Positions 19,901 to 34,500 are shown, numbered from the stretch's first letter. The stretch: DNA of 64,000 nucleotides from Hyaloscypha bicolor E (GCF_002865645.1 NW_020194519.1:989542-1053541); one strand, 5' to 3'. Program-made: numbers and translations. The notes: a model not told the origin generated them from the letters alone.

Positions 19901-22853
19901 AATAAGGAAAAAAAAATATTAATTCTTTCGAATAATATTATTTAGATAGCAGAAATTAATATCTAATACTCTCGGTTTTCTTTAGATCTTTAATTTAAAT
20001 CTTATAATTATATAATCTATAAAAAGAAAGAATATTAGATTTCTTTTTAGAGAAAACAGAAATATATTTCTTAAATTCCGGAAGTAATATTCTCTATAAT
20101 TACTAAAGCTCTATTTTTCCTGGTTATTAATTCTCTGGGCCAGAGATAGCTTCTTTTTTCCGAGCTTTAAGCTCTTTATTAATCTTATAAATAGAGATTT
20201 AACTAATAATATTATTTTCTCTCTTAGCTATATAATTAAATACTATAGAAATAAGAATAGCTAGATCTAATATTTACTTTTTATTAAGGACCTCTTCCTG
20301 CTTCTTTAGCTTTTACTTAGATATTATATCTTAATTAGGCTATAAAAGCTTCTTTTTTATAGTCTTATATAATTCCCTCTAATTAGTTTAAAAGAAGGAA
20401 GACTGCTTTAGAATAAAAGATTTCCAGAAATAGCTTATAATAAAATCTTATTAATTAGTATTCTTTTAATACTTTTTATTAGATTATTTCTCTAGCTATT
20501 ATTATAAAATACTAATAATATAACCGAATTATATAGATTTAGGCTTATTCTTTAGCTATATAAGCCTATATCTTTTATAATTAACTAGAATATTAATATA
20601 TACTACCTATTTTCTACTAAGAATAATATTATAATCTCTAAGATTTAGGATAATTATAAGTATATTAATACTTTATTTATTAATTAGAAGTAATACTTTT
20701 ATATATTTTTAATAGACTTGACTAGCTTTTTATTAAAACCGTATATAATATAGGATAAGAAAAGAAGATATAGTTTTACTTCTAAGAATTACTCTATAAG
20801 CTAAGTAAGCTTTATATTAATAAAAGTATAACTATTAGCTCTAGTATTAATAAGAAAAGAAAACTTAATTTCTAATCTATTTATACTAATAATATAGGGT
20901 ATTATAAGAGTATTTCTTTCTATTAGACGAATTAAGTTAATCTCTATTAAATCCATATTATAAGTCCCTAAAATAGAGACTTTTTTTAGAAATACTCGTT
21001 TCTTGATTCTATATCAGAATTAGAGCTCGAATTCTTTAAATACTTTACTAGAATAATATATTCTAGTAAAATAAGAACTAAGCCTGACTTAATTCTAAAA
21101 AAAGCTACTTTAGTTTCCTTATTATATAGAATTAGATAGTATTTAATATAGTAGCCAAACTCGTTATAATTATAGTACTTAATAGTTAAGAGATCTTTAG
21201 TTTTTATAGAATATTACTTGTATTTATAAAGAAATATATATTTAATAAAAATAGTTAATATAGGCTTCTTGGGCTTCTTTTTAGAAATATACTTCTTAAG
21301 AATATATAAGAATATAATACTAGAAATAAACTTGACTAGAATAGCTCCTATTTTCTTATACTTTTTAATCTTTTTATATATAGCCTTAATCTATTAATTA
21401 TTAGTAATATAGTACTAAGTAAAGCAAGTAGTATTAATAGAAGAATTATTATAATATATATATATATACTAACTCCTAAAGCTTTAGTAAAAGCTTCTTA
21501 TTTAGTTTATATTTAATATCTTAAAAACTAATACTGCCTTCTATAGATAGTTATAAGAAAAGAATATAGAACTCCTGAAATACTTAACTAAAATATATTT
21601 AAAACTTACTAAAGTTATAGTAAGTATTCTATATCTTATTAGAATTAGAATATAGCTTCTTTAGATAGAAATAGAACTCTAAGAACTAATAGTACTAATT
21701 CGAACTATCTTTATTTATATAAGGGTTAGTTAGAGCAAGAATATTACAGGTAAGTCTATTAGAAATATAGATAATCTTAAGATTTTTTAAGAAATATAAA
21801 TTAGTATTTCCTTATAGCTTGTTCTTAATCTATACTAGCTAGTTATTAAAGATAGTATAATCTCTAATAAAGAAAGTTGGATCTGGGAGCTTAGTAACTC
21901 TAGTATCTCTAAAGAAAGTATAAGATATAGAAGATCCTGGACGGGAATAAATAGGAAATAATTCGGAATTCTTTTAAAAGAAATTTAAAATAGCCGGAAT
22001 AGAAGTAGTTAGAGCTATTATAAGCCGTTTATTATAGCTATATAGTATTTAATATTATTCTCGAGCTTGGTATTATAGAGCTTAGTATTCTCGAGAATAG
22101 CTTTATTATAATTATAGGTATTCTTATATAAAATAGCTTTTTAGATATTCTCCCAATAGCTCTTTATAATAATATTAATATCTAAAAGCAAGATATCGGG
22201 TTCCTTGGCCTATTTATATAATTCTCTGGTAGTAATATAGTCTTTGATTTCTAGAAGCTTTATAATAAAAGTAAAGAGTTCTATTTCTATAGACTTGTTT
22301 ATAAATTCTCTAGAAATACTAACGGGATATTCGGTTTGGAAAGGGCTACTAATAAGACGACCTGAACTAGTAGGAGCTTTACCAGAAGCCTTAGTAGAAG
22401 TTGATATAGTTCCTGGTTATATAGTATCCTAGGAAATTAATCTATTATACTTTTCCTCTATTATATCTTCTCTAGTAGTCTTATTACCGGTATATATATA
22501 GGGCCTATAAGGTTATAGGATAGGGCTTAAGGGTAATAGTCAGGTTACTAGCCTATAGGTACCTATTACTCTAGGACTTAATTAAAGAATAGCCTTTATT
22601 TAAGGTTCTTTAATTTTCGGGTTTTTAGAGGGATTTCTAATATACTACTAGTATATATTTATAAAATTATAAATACCTGATTTCTCTAAGGATTCTAAAG
22701 CTTTTTGCTTTTATTATTCTAAAATCTATTACTTATATTTCTAAGGTTCTATTATCTTAGTAATATTTATATTACTAATAGTTCTAAATTAGTTTATTTG
22801 AAATCCTTTATAAAATTAAAGGAAATAAGCTTTAAATACTATTATAGATATAG
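16975..22853 (-). pseudogene. Gypsy-B gag-pol (RIP-inactivated)
   Basis: Minus-strand translation, reading through stops, gives a protease with LINTRANSYTFINIKL near 20800 (D-T-G-A expected). Reverse transcriptase lies near 19350-19900 (AKIYIKLDIY and a YGHYEYLV-type segment seen as RIYKYNIL). RNase H follows near 18900-19250. An integrase zinc-binding region near 18240-18330 reads YSNYYIYKRLYISRNKKP, with Tyr where Cys is expected. The integrase core near 17830-18150 has IDFKSYLESKSGYNIITIFV and IILDQGSQFISDFWSEF. The order RT before integrase defines Ty3/Gypsy. Nearly every Cys, Trp, Gln and Arg codon that can be hit by RIP is altered. No working product. Confidence 0.82.
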
Positions 22854-23113
22854 TATTTAGGGCTTAGAAAGCAAGATAGAAGGTCTCTTATAAAAACAAT
22901 TTAAAGCTAAGGAAAGGAAAACTAGAATATAAGAGACTATAAGGGAATATATATACTTTATAGTATACTAGTCCCAAAGGGGCTTAGCCTTCTAAATATC
23001 TCTAGTATATTTCAAGTATATTTCCCTAATAAGGCGGCCGTATTATATATATCTAGGAGGTATTTAGTATCTAATAAGGTATTTCAGATACCGGATATCT
23101 GAGAATTATAATA
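22854..23113 (-). repeat. LTR of Gypsy-B (right, 5' in element orientation)
   Basis: 260 bp; direct repeat of 14937-15196 with the same landmarks. Differences are largely transitions. Confidence 0.88.
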
Positions 23114-23540
23114 AAAACTATATCTTAAAACCTATTAAATAAATAGAAAATATTTAGATATTTATAATTAATAATATATTAAGATATAATACTTACTACT
23201 TTTATAAAGTTATAATTAATACTAGAGCTTTTAGATTTCTAACTACTAGTTCTAACTAATTTCAAGCTTTATAGCAGATTAATAATAGTATCTAACTTAA
23301 TAAAACTATTAAAGATTAAGTTAATATCTAGTTTAATATTAGATCTATAATAATAAGAATATTAATTAGGTAAGTATAATTCTATATTATATCTATAAAG
23401 ACTTTATTTCTATTTAGCTTAGCTAATATAAATAAGCTAGAGGTCTATTTTAATAATCTTATTAATTATTTTATTATTTCTACCGGATACTATAGTATAG
23501 TAAGCTATACTTTCTAAAAATTATATTATTTTAGCGGTTT
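23114..23540 (+). pseudogene. Copia-A aspartic protease region
   Basis: Directly right of the Gypsy-B LTR the plus strand reads IINTRASRFLTTSSN-like and IKTLFLFSLANINKLEVYF-like segments, matching retroelement protease with its active D-T-G-A turned to N-T-R-A by RIP. The same segment occurs on the minus strand in Copia-C near 38300. The match ends about 23540, just before the 37-bp palindrome at 23550. Confidence 0.6.
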
Positions 23541-23549
23541 TAAGATTTT

Positions 23550-23586
23550 AGTTATATAATAAAGGCTATAGTTTTTTATATATAAC
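23550..23586. repeat. 37-bp palindromic motif, copy 1
   Basis: AGTTATATAATAAAGG, centre, then TTTTTTATATATAAC. Same length and layout as copies at 29810 and 35191. Core AAAGGCYGCRGCYTTT is RIP-modified here to AAAGGCTATAGTTTTT. Lies right after the protease remnant of Copia-A. Confidence 0.7.
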
Positions 23587-26500
23587 TTATAGAAATTATA
23601 TAAAAAAGCTAGTTTTTCTATAATTCTAGAAAATAATTCCTTATAAGTATTTATTTAATTAAGCTTTTATATACTATATATTATTTATACTTTACTATTT
23701 ATATTTTTAATTTATTATTTTATTATTAAGTTATATTTTATATTCTAATATACTTTATATAAGTTTTTATTTTATTATAGTTTCTCTTTTATATATTTTA
23801 TAATAAGTAATATAAAAAGAATAAAAACTCTATAATTAAGATAATACTTTTATAAAGTTCTAAGAAATATCTATAAGGCGAATTATTAGCTTAGTAAGTT
23901 AGGAGAGAAAGGAGCTAAATAATACTTTAAGCCTAAGGCTAAAATATTAAGGATATATAAATATTAATCTTAATATTTTATATTAATTTCTAATATATCT
24001 AGTAACTTGAATATAAATTAACTATAAGATATAGTTACTAGTATAATATATAGGAATAATAAAAATAGAGGCTAATTATAAAAGAAAAAAAATAAAGAAA
24101 ATAAAATAAGAAATATTATACTAAAATAATATAAATTAGATTTTACTTAAAAATAGATTTTAGTACTCGGAAATAAAATTATATTATTAATTTATATATT
24201 ATTTTTAGTTATAGTAAAAACCGGAATAGAAATAGTATTAGTTTTAGTAAAAAAGCTTATTTCTAAGTTCGGAAAAAATACCTAAAAAAGGAAATACTTT
24301 TAAATATAAGTAAAATAGTAAACTGAAATTAGAAATAAGAATTAAAAAGAAATTAGAAATAAAAAATTATATAGATAAATTAGAGAAGCTTCTAGAAAAA
24401 GAAAAGAATACTAAATAGAAAAATAAAAGAGAATTTAGAAAAATTAGAAAAATTAATAAAATTATTTTTATTATTTTTATTACCTTTAATAGTATTATTA
24501 GATATATCTAGTTTAGTGAAATTAAAGGAAAATACTATAGGTATTAAACTAATAAAATGAAAAATAAAATATAAATAATAGAAATAAAACTAGAAAAGCT
24601 ACTATCTTATTATTACTAATACTAAAACCCGAACCTTAACTATATCTATTATTATTAACTAGTTTTGTTTTAATTCCGGTTCCTAAATTAAAAGATATAT
24701 TTAAACGAGAAATTAGTCTTTTAGAAACTTTATAATTAATTATAGAAGAAATTATTAAGATTAATATAGCTAAAAACAAATATATATTAGTACCGGATTT
24801 GAACTTACTATTTATAAGAGCTTCTAAAATATTATAGTTTTAGGAAAGTAATATCTTTATATTCTTGAAATAGTATATAGATATATATAAGAACTATTAT
24901 ATTTCTAATAATACTAAAAGAAAAAGAATTATCTATTATAGTTTTCTTATTTATAAGAATTAGATTAAGGCTATACTAAAATACTATACTAATAATTTAG
25001 GAAATTACTAGAAAACTAAGTTTTTTAAGGCCTTACTAAAAAAATTCCGAGAGTATAACTAGGAAATATTTAAGATTAGCTATAATTTTTTTAATTAAAC
25101 TATTATATAAATCCAGAATAGAGAAATCTTATCTAAGTCTTATATTAATATATTTAATAAAGTATTAAAAGAGTTATTAAAAAGAAAAGAAATAAATGAA
25201 ATTATTTAGTATTGAGAATTTATAAGAGAATTATTTATTCTAGCTAGAGATTATATTTTTAAGAATATAAACTTTAAATCTATAAATATTTCTATTTATA
25301 AATATAGTAAAATATATAAAAAGATAATAATATTTTATTAGTATAAAGAAAAGAAATATTATTTTAATATTACTAATAACCTAGATATATCTAGACTTAA
25401 ATAAGAATATTTAGATATAATAGTTTATAATATAGTTCCTAAACCAGAAAATAATTATTTTTTACTAATTTCTTCTATTATATTTCCTAAAGCTATTATA
25501 GATATAAATAAAAAGAAAATCTAGCCTATAGTTAATTATATAAAACTTATTAAAATTAGTAAATCTAAAAGAAATAATATTAACTAGCTAATAAAGAATC
25601 TGGAAAAACTATTTATTATTATTATAATTTAAAAGAACTTATAGAAATAACTTATTATAATTACTATTATAATTCGAGAAAATATCTATAGTCTATTTAT
25701 ATAATCTAGTTAACTATAATAAATATAATAATATTAATAATCTAGTAAATATAATTCGGGGTTTTGAAAAAGATATATTAGAAGCTATAATAGAAGTTAT
25801 AAAGAATACTATAATAGCTATAATAGTTAAGCTAGAATAGATAAAGAATCTAGATAATTATATTTTAGAGGAAATTAGTTTTAAGTATAATTAGAAAATA
25901 TTATTTAAGTTAATATAGCCTATAATATAGATCTAGAACTAAAAGAACGAATTTATTATAAAAGCTATAATAGAAATAAGAATAATAATATTAATCTAGA
26001 ATATATTTATATCTTTTAGTTTTATTATTTATTAATAAAAGAACTTATAAATTATAAATATACTTACTAATTTAATAGAAAATAATATAAAAAGCTATTT
26101 AAGCCTAAATAAGAAAGTATTTCCTTTTTCCTTATTAGTAAATACCGGTAGTTTAATTAAATTATTTCTCAAATCTAAAGAGGAAAATTTAATTATAATT
26201 TAAATATTTAATCTAAAAATATCCAGAGATTAATAAGAGATATATAGTTTATTAGATAAGAAAAAGAAAAAGGAACTAGCTAACCGGGATTTATATATAG
26301 AAATAAGTAAGTTATATTTAGAGAATCTAAATAATTACTTTATTTTAGAGAAAATTATATTAAAATTACTAATATTTTAGGTTCTGGAATTAATAAATAG
26401 TATTAAGATTTAGTTATAAATAGTATTTCTATTTCTATTATAATAGGTTTCTTATTATAAAAAAAAGGAAAAAGAAATAAAAATAGCTAAAGAGGTTTTC

Positions 26501-28249
26501 TAAAAATAAGCTAGAATAAAAGAAAAGCTATTCTATATAAAAGGCTAGAAGAATACTACTTTAAGAAATAATAAATAAAAAAAATAGCCTAATTAAGAAT
26601 ATAGATATTAATATTTCCGGAAATAAATAAAACTACTTATTAATACTTTAAAAATACTAGATCTAGCTATTATATTTTAGAACTAATAAATTAAGAATAA
26701 TATTTACTATTTTACTATTTTATAAATAAGAAATACTATTATATTAAATATAATTAAATATACTAGGAGATCTATAGAACTAATAGCTATAGTTTATATA
26801 ATAAATAGAATATTTAAGGAATTAGAAATACTAACTCAAATATCTAATACTAATAGAATTATTTAATTTAAAAATAATAGTATTAATATTCGGATATTAT
26901 TAGCTTATAAATATATTATATAATTTCTATATTTCCGATTTGTATTTCGAGAATCTTAAGAGAATATTAAATATAAAAGAATAATTAATATTAGAACTAA
27001 AGTTAATATTTTTCCTAAAAAGATTTCTAGAAATATTAGTAAAGTAGTATATAATATTATAGATTATTAAATATCTATTATTATTAAAGTTAAATTTGAA
27101 TTTATAGAAATAGTAAAGCTTAGAGCTAAAATTATAAATAAAATAAAATATAAAAAAATATTTTTCTTAGTTAAAAAAGCTTTAAAAATTCTTTTTAATT
27201 AATTATTTTTAGTAAAAATAAAGATAAATATTATATATAGAAATGATAATTTATAGAATAAAAGGTTTATTAATTCTAAAAATAATTAAAATACCTGTAC
27301 TATTATAATTATTTTATTTTTAAAGAATATTAGAAAATAGAAGAAAATAATAGTTTAAGAATATTAAGTTTCTAGAATTAAGAAATTAAATAATATAAAA
27401 TAGGAAACTAAAAATAAAAAATAAAAATAGAATCTAGTATTATAACTAGTAATAATATTAGAGAAAATAGAAAAATACTAGAATTTCTTACTAATTCTTT
27501 TATTTTAGGTTTAGAAATTTAGGAAATTAATAATATTTTTAGAGAAACTAAAATAGAAAAAGCCTTAATTAGAAAATTATTAAAAGTAGTTCCGGATTTA
27601 ATAGAAAAAGAAATAAAAAAAGTATTAAGTAAAGATATTTCTAAAGAAAAGATAAAATAATATTTTCTAATAATAAAGAAATATAAAACCCAAAACTAGA
27701 AAGAATTCTGAAATATATAAGAGCTTAAGGAAAATATATTAAAATACTAGATAAAAAGATACTTTTTATATTTAACTAGAAAAAAGCTAAATAGAAAAGT
27801 TATAAATTTCAGAAATTAGATAAAAAAAGTACTAGAAAAAATAGCTAAAATACTTAAAGAAAAAGATAATAACTATAGTTTATTTCTAGTTATAAAAGTA
27901 TATAAAATAAAGAATAAGAAGGTTTAACTAGTAGATACTAATAATAAAACTAGAAAAGGCTTTAGTAAATATCCGAACTAGTTTAAGAGATCTAAAACTA
28001 GAAAATACTTATAAAAATATATTAAGAAATATAAGAATTACCTTTTACTAAAAATATTGGCTATTTTAAGAGATTTATAACTTATTTTAGAATATTTTAA
28101 ATAATTAGATATTAGTAACTAGTTCTAGGAAAAGAAACTAGCTATATTTCAAGAATTAATAATTAATTAAGAAAATATAATTATATTTAATTAGAAAGAA
28201 ATAGGAAAAGTTTATAAAAATATTAGCTTACTTATTCTAATTAAGACTA

Positions 28250-31200
28250 TTAAGTATAAGGCCTAGTAAGAGAAAAATTTCCTATATCCTAAAACTCTAG
28301 TATTAGTAATAGTAAAAATACTATTAGAATATCTAGATTATAAAATTCTTAAGAAATATAATAGACCTTACTAAAATCTATAATTCTTAGTTATAAAAAA
28401 GATTACTAGAACTTATAGATTAATTAATACTACTATAAAAATAAATTTAGTAATCCTATAAGATACTAATCTATTTCTATTTACTAAATATATTTATATC
28501 TCTCTAATTAATTTCTTTTCCGGATATAATTAATTTATACTAAATACTTATAATAGAGATTTAATTATATTTATAATACCTCTAGAATTATTAAGAATAA
28601 TTATATTATTTTAAGAAGCTACTAATTCTATTATATAGTTTATATGAATTATTATAACTATTCTAGAAAATCTATTTTCTAAAATTACTATATTATTTAT
28701 TAATAATATTAGAGTTAAGAGACCTTATATAAACTATAATAAATAGCTTATTTTACCTAAAATTTAATATTTTATATTTAAATATCTTTAAAACCTAAAT
28801 ATAACCTTAAATAAAATCAAATAAGCTAGAGCTAATATTAGAGAAAAATTATAGTTTTATTATAATAATATAATTATTATTAGCTTTATTTATAAAGTAT
28901 TTAAAAGAAGTCTTTTAAGTTTAGGAATTACTAAGATCTTAAAATAAGAATATTATAATAATATAACTAAAAATAAAGTATTTATTAGAATTATTATTTA
29001 CTATTATATTTGAATTAAAGGCTTTATAATTATTACTAAATTCATTTATTACTTAATAAGGAAAGATATAATATAAGACTAGAGTAATAAATAAGTACTA
29101 GCTATATAAATTCTTTAAGAAAAGCTTATTACTACTTTAATACTTTATAAGTTATATTATAATTTATTAGAATATTAGTAATAAATACTAGCCTAAATAA
29201 ATAGGGCAGAACTCTTAGTTAATATAATAATAAAGAGAAAAAGAAAGTTATATAATATAAATCTAAAATCTGAAATAATATTAAATAGAAATATAATATT
29301 ATTAAAAAAAAAAACTAAAAGCTAGTAAAGTATCTATAAAAAATATAATTCTGGCTATAAAGTTTATTTTATCTTTAAACTAGATACTAATATACTTGTT
29401 ATATAACTAAGTAAAGCGGCTATAAATCTTTCTAGAGCTTTAATTACTTACTAGCTAGTATGAATTTAACTATTTGATTTTAAAGTCAAATATATTAAAG
29501 AAACCAAGTATATTACTACTAATAAATTATTGAGACACCTATAGTAAAAAGGTAATACTAAAGATAATAAGGATATTAATAAATAATTAGTAATAAAGCT
29601 TAATATTATTAGAATAGTACTTATTAGATAGAAAGTTTAGTTAAAGAAAGTAATTCTAGTTTAGTTATATAATATTATTTTAAGAAATCAGATTCCTAAA
29701 ACCTTTATTAGATATTTAAATAATAGTATCTAGTTATTAGAAAATAATAACTAAAGCTTTACTATATCTAGAAGTAAATTAGTAATATTAAAAAATAATA
29801 ATATCCGGAAGTTATATAATAAAGGCCGCAGCCTTTTATATATAATCTTTACTAAAATAGTAAATAATAATATTAATTCCTATACTTTATTTAATAACCT
29901 AACTATTTTATTAGATTTCTTAGATAATAGCTATTCCGAATAATACTAGAATATTATATAATACTTTATAATACTTTCTAGACTAAAAGAAATATCTAGA
30001 GCCGAGTTTCGAAAATTAAATAAAAAAGCTTTAAATTATAGTATAAGAAATTAATTACTATAAAGAATTATATTTAAAATATACTTATTTTAACTTATTA
30101 TTAATAATTAAGAATAAAGAGAGATTATTATTAAAGAGCTATATAATAAGATTAGATATATTAGAAGAAAAAGTACTTTTTATTTAGTAATTAGTTATTA
30201 TTACTAGAAAGGTTATTATAACTATATATAAAAGTATATTAATACTTATAAAATCTATTAGTATAAGAATAAAAGAAAATAAAAAAAAGCTTTATATTTA
30301 ATAAAAGCTATATTACTTTTCTATTATCTTGGGATTAATATAATTAAATTACTAGATTATAAGAAATATAACTTACTAGTTATTACTAGAGATAATTTCT
30401 TAGAATAAGTTAAAGCTAGATTTTTAAAGAACCTAACTAATAAGAAGATTACTAAGTTTATTTGGGAAAAAATCATTTATAAATATAGTTTATTTAGATA
30501 GCTTAAGGTAAATAGTAGATTAGAATTTAAAGAAGTAGTAATTCAGGAACTTAATAAGCTAGAAATTCATAGAATTATTATTTTGGCCTATAATTTCAAG
30601 AGAAATAGTATAATTCAAAAAGAATATTAACTAATTATTTAAGTACTTATTATATTTATAATAAATAGAAAGAAGCCTTAAATAGATTTACTATTATATA
30701 TTCTATTTACTAACTAAATTACTATATATAAACTAACTAGATTTATCTTTTTTTATATAGTCTATAGTAGGAAACCTATATTATTTATAGAAATATACTT
30801 TCTAATCTAGAAAATATTTAGATAAAATAAAGTCTATAATAGAGAAATATTTCTAGAAATATATATAAAACAAATATAAATAAGAAATAAAGATATTAAA
30901 GAAGCTAGAATAAAAAAGAATAAAAGATACTAAGAGAAAAATAAATAATTTAATATTACTTATTAGATTTATTTAAAATCTATTTCCGAAAAAAAATCTA
31001 GTTCTTAAATATAATATTAAATTAATAAATTAAAATAAGTTAAGAAATATAAAGCTATTATATTATTAGCTTAGGCTATATAGAATAAGATATATAAATT
31101 AATTAAAAGAATACTATATAATAAAAGAATTTAATAATACTATATTTTAAAAAATATATACCGGGAATTAATTTAAGTAATTTATTAAAAGAAACAAATT

Positions 31201-31250
31201 CTAGTACTTCTCTAAAAATAAAATTAATAATAAGTATATACCTATAAATA
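28250..31250 (+). pseudogene. Gypsy-D RT, RNase H and integrase (RIP-inactivated)
   Basis: RT: RTYRLINTTIKINLVIL near 28410, LINFFSGYN near 28505, then PLELLRIIILF and TNSII near 28580-28640, and IRVKRPYINYNK near 28710 (an F-V-D-D box is expected just before, now INNI). RNase H end: SKAAINLSRALITY and LFDFKVKYIKETKYITT near 29410-29530. Integrase: LDYKKYNLLVITRDNFLE near 30350, VNSRLEFKEVVIQELNK near 30510 and SRKPILFIEIYFLI near 30765. Stops are distributed throughout and the Cys/Trp/Gln codons expected in these families are missing. RT before integrase gives Ty3/Gypsy. Confidence 0.75.
29810..29846. repeat. 37-bp palindromic motif, copy 2
   Basis: AGTTATATAATAAAGGCCGC then AGCCTTTTATATATAAT. 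The best preserved copy; the two halves are inverted repeats around GCCGCAGCC. Located between RNase H and integrase of Gypsy-D. Confidence 0.75.
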
Positions 31251-31500
31251 AATATTTTAAGATAAATATAAAGTTAGAAAAAGAAATAGTTATAAAATAT
31301 TATAAGCGAAATAGTATTTAGGAAATTAAGAAAACTACTAGTATTATTATATATATTTTAAAGTTATTAGAATTAGAAAAAGTAAAATATATCTCTTTTA
31401 TAAAGAACTAGAAGAAAGTATCTAATAATAAGAGCTTTTCTTAACCTGAAATAAAGCTTATTATTTTTAATTCTTTATATATCTTTTAATTTTTTCTTTT

Positions 31501-34500
31501 AATTATTATTTATAGCCTTTAGAAAATAATTATTATTAGATTACTATTTTAGAAATCAGATAAGCTTTACTATTACTTATTTCTTATTATTATCTAATTA
31601 TTATTATTAAATAGTATTCTTAATATAAGATTATATTACTAGATCTTGGGAATTAAATATAAAGTATTTCTTTTAGTATAAAAATAAATACGAAATTAAG
31701 AAATTACTTTATAGACTTTTAATTTCGAATTATAATAATAGATAATAATTATATATAGAATTGGGAAAAAAAGAAAAAAAGAAAAAGGGCTTTTTATATA
31801 TCTTTTATTAAGCTAGAAATCTTTTAGAAACTTTATTTGCCTTTTTAATTAACTATTCTTATAGCTTATACTAGTCTAAAGCTTAATTATAATATTTATA
31901 AATCTTGACTTTAATTTAAATTACTATTATAAATTTATTTATAATATCTAAATAAACTTCCTAATTAGAAGTCTTATATAAACGAAATAGCTAAACTAGA
32001 GGCCTTATAAGAGAAAAGGAAACCTTATTAAACCCAATAGTTATTTCCGAAAATACTTAATAATATATAATTCTAGAAATCTCTTAGATATTAGATAAAC
32101 TAGATCTATTTATTTAAAGTTTATCTTATACTAGAAAACCTATTTTTTCTTTAATATAATTATAGCTATTTTTAAAACTTATACTAAGGCTTAGTTAGTA
32201 TATTATATATTTCTATTTCTATATAAAGAGAACTTTTCTTATATAGAACTTATTTCTTAATTAAGATATTATTTTATTATTAGAAACTAATTACTTCTTT
32301 AAAAAGCTAGTATAATTTATTAATTCTTATTACTAAATATTATCTAAATAATTCATATATTCTTAATACTAATTTAGAATATCTAATTTTTCTATATTTT
32401 ATATTAATTTTAATATTAATTATTTCAAACTTAATAATAGTACTATAAATTCTATTTATATTATCTTATAGTTCTTCTTTTTATAAATTCTAATATCTTT
32501 AATATTATTTTTATAAATATAAATATTACTTTAAAGTTCTAGCTAACTAAATAGTTTTATATTATATAAAGTTAATTTTAATAAATACTAAATAAATGAA
32601 ATTAGTTTTTAAAAGAAATATAAATTAGTTTTAAAAGAAGTAATATCTTATTCTAAGTTATTTCTTAATTCTATTATTCTAATTTCTTTTCTATTAATAT
32701 TTACTTTATATTTTCTTAATATCTTTAGTATATTTATATATTTTATCTTTTATATATTTCCCATATTATTTCCCTTCTTTTATATTATTCTTTAAGTTAA
32801 TAGAAATATTTCTAAATAAATAAGAAATTGGAATATATCTATATTATAAATTTTTTATTATTTTCTTTTATATTCTAATACTTTAAATATTATTATTATA
32901 TTTATATTTCTATTATATTATTTTCTTATCTCTTTATTATTACTATTTAGTTTAACCTGCTTTAATTATTTCCTAGATTATATTTCTTTAGATATATATA
33001 TTTATATTCTTTTTTATAATAGAAGTCTAACTTTAAATTTAATTTTTTATAATTATTCTTAATTTATAATTATATTATTTTAAATATATCTAATTATTAT
33101 ATCTATTTTCTCTATTATATATACTACTATTTTAGCTTTATTTTCTTATTAAAAAGAAAAAAAAACTCGAATATATATAATATCTTTATATAATCTAAAT
33201 CTATTTTAATTTAATTTTATAACTTATAACTATTATATTAATAATATTTTTATAATTCTTTAAGAATAATAAAATGGCTAAAGAATAGATTTCTTAAGCT
33301 AATAAAGTATAATAACTAGTTCTTATAAGCTATAGTATTATTAAAAGCCTATAGATTAATAGTATTAAAGTTTAGAGTATTAAAAGAGCTTAAATAATTA
33401 TAAAAGGCCTATTAATACTAGAAAAAATAGCTATAATTATTAAATTTAATACAAATATTCTAGATAAGCTAAGTAATATATATAATAAGCTCTTAAAATA
33501 GAAAACTTTTATTAGAGACGGAACTAGACTAGAATTAACTAAAAAGAAGCTAAAGAATTATTAAGCTAATAATAGGAAATTCGAGAATATTATTAAAGGC
33601 ATTTTTAAAGATAAATAAGAAAAGCTTAATAAGATTAAAACTATAATAAATAATCTTAATACTAAGAATTAAAATAGAATTATATTATATAGTAAAGCCT
33701 TTAGCTAATATATTAATAATATTTATAATAACCTTAGTAAAAATATTTATAAGAAGTTATATTTTCTTTTTAAAATAAAAGCTTTAGTATATAAAGCTAT
33801 TTAGTTAATTAATAAAGCTATTTTAGAATATATTAAAAATAAGAAGTATTAGAATACTAATATATTTACTAAATTAGATATTATTAAAATATTTAAATAT
33901 ACTAAAGCTATTTCGGAATCTAGAGAATTAGTTTTTAAACTACTATTAACTAATAATCTTAAAACTAGATAATATATTTTTAATATTTCCAGAATTCTAA
34001 TTAAGAAAGTTTATAGTAATAAGCCTTTTCCTGCTTTCTGAAATAAGTCTAAAAAATAGGCTCTTATTATAATTTTAGCTTTAATTAATTAGATTTAGCT
34101 TATAAAAATAGAGCTAATTTAATAAAGCCTAATAAGAAAACTACTAGTAAAACTAGTAGAACTAGTATAATTAGATAAGAAGAACCTAGTAAGAAAAGAA
34201 AACAAACTAAGCCTAAAACTTCTAAAAAATAGTAAAAGTTTAAGTATTAGACTAAATATAAGATTAGTAAAATAAAAGAAAATAAAAAGAAAAATAAAGA
34301 GAAATCCTTTATTCTAAAAAGAAAGATATTATCTAGAAAGATTCCTGTATTTATATCTAGAACTAAAAAGCAGAAAACTAAGGATATTAAGTTTAGGAAA
34401 CTTAAAAAAGATATTTAGTATATTTATAAGATATTAGCTAAATAGAAATTAATACTTATTTAGTAAAATAAATATATCTTTAAAGAAATATATAATAGTA

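Larger units (their letters stand above)
14937..23113 (-). mobile_element. Gypsy-B, minus-strand Ty3/Gypsy element carrying a nested TRIM
   Basis: Bounded by two direct 260-bp LTRs (14937-15196 and 22854-23113), both starting TATTTAGG and ending ATTATAATA. Interior on the minus strand shows gag, protease, RT, RNase H and integrase in Gypsy order. A purine-rich AAAGAAAGAAGTAA precedes the 3' LTR on the minus strand, as expected for a polypurine tract. It is inserted into Copia-A, whose gag and protease flank it. Flanking pentamers TACGG and AAAAC do not match, so the target duplication is lost or the edges have been altered. Total span includes the 1,647-bp TRIM at 15328-16974. Confidence 0.85.
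13222..23549 (+). mobile_element. Copia-A, plus-strand Copia remnant interrupted by Gypsy-B
   Basis: The gag part (13222-14936) and protease part (23114 to about 23540) belong to one polyprotein and are separated by the whole of Gypsy-B (14937-23113). The gag is homologous to that of Copia-C (minus strand, 34762 to about 41045), whose integrase-then-RT order shows the family is Ty1/Copia. The integrase, RT and 3' LTR of copy A are not found beyond 23550, where unrelated sequence leading into Gypsy-D begins, so A is probably truncated. Its 5' LTR is not recognised; the hairpin cluster and 17-bp array occupy the place where the LTR and leader would be. Confidence 0.7.
23587..31500 (+). mobile_element. 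Gypsy-D, plus-strand Ty3/Gypsy remnant
   Basis: Gag-like basic and acidic stretches (about 24100-26600) are followed by protease, RT, RNase H and integrase in Gypsy order on the plus strand. LTRs were not resolved in this very AT-rich DNA, so both ends are approximate. The RT and integrase fit the clade of fungal Gypsy elements whose RT carries a GLLRMTTLPQGATNS-type motif. It probably inserted into Copia-A, because A's coding sequence stops where this begins. Confidence 0.65.
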
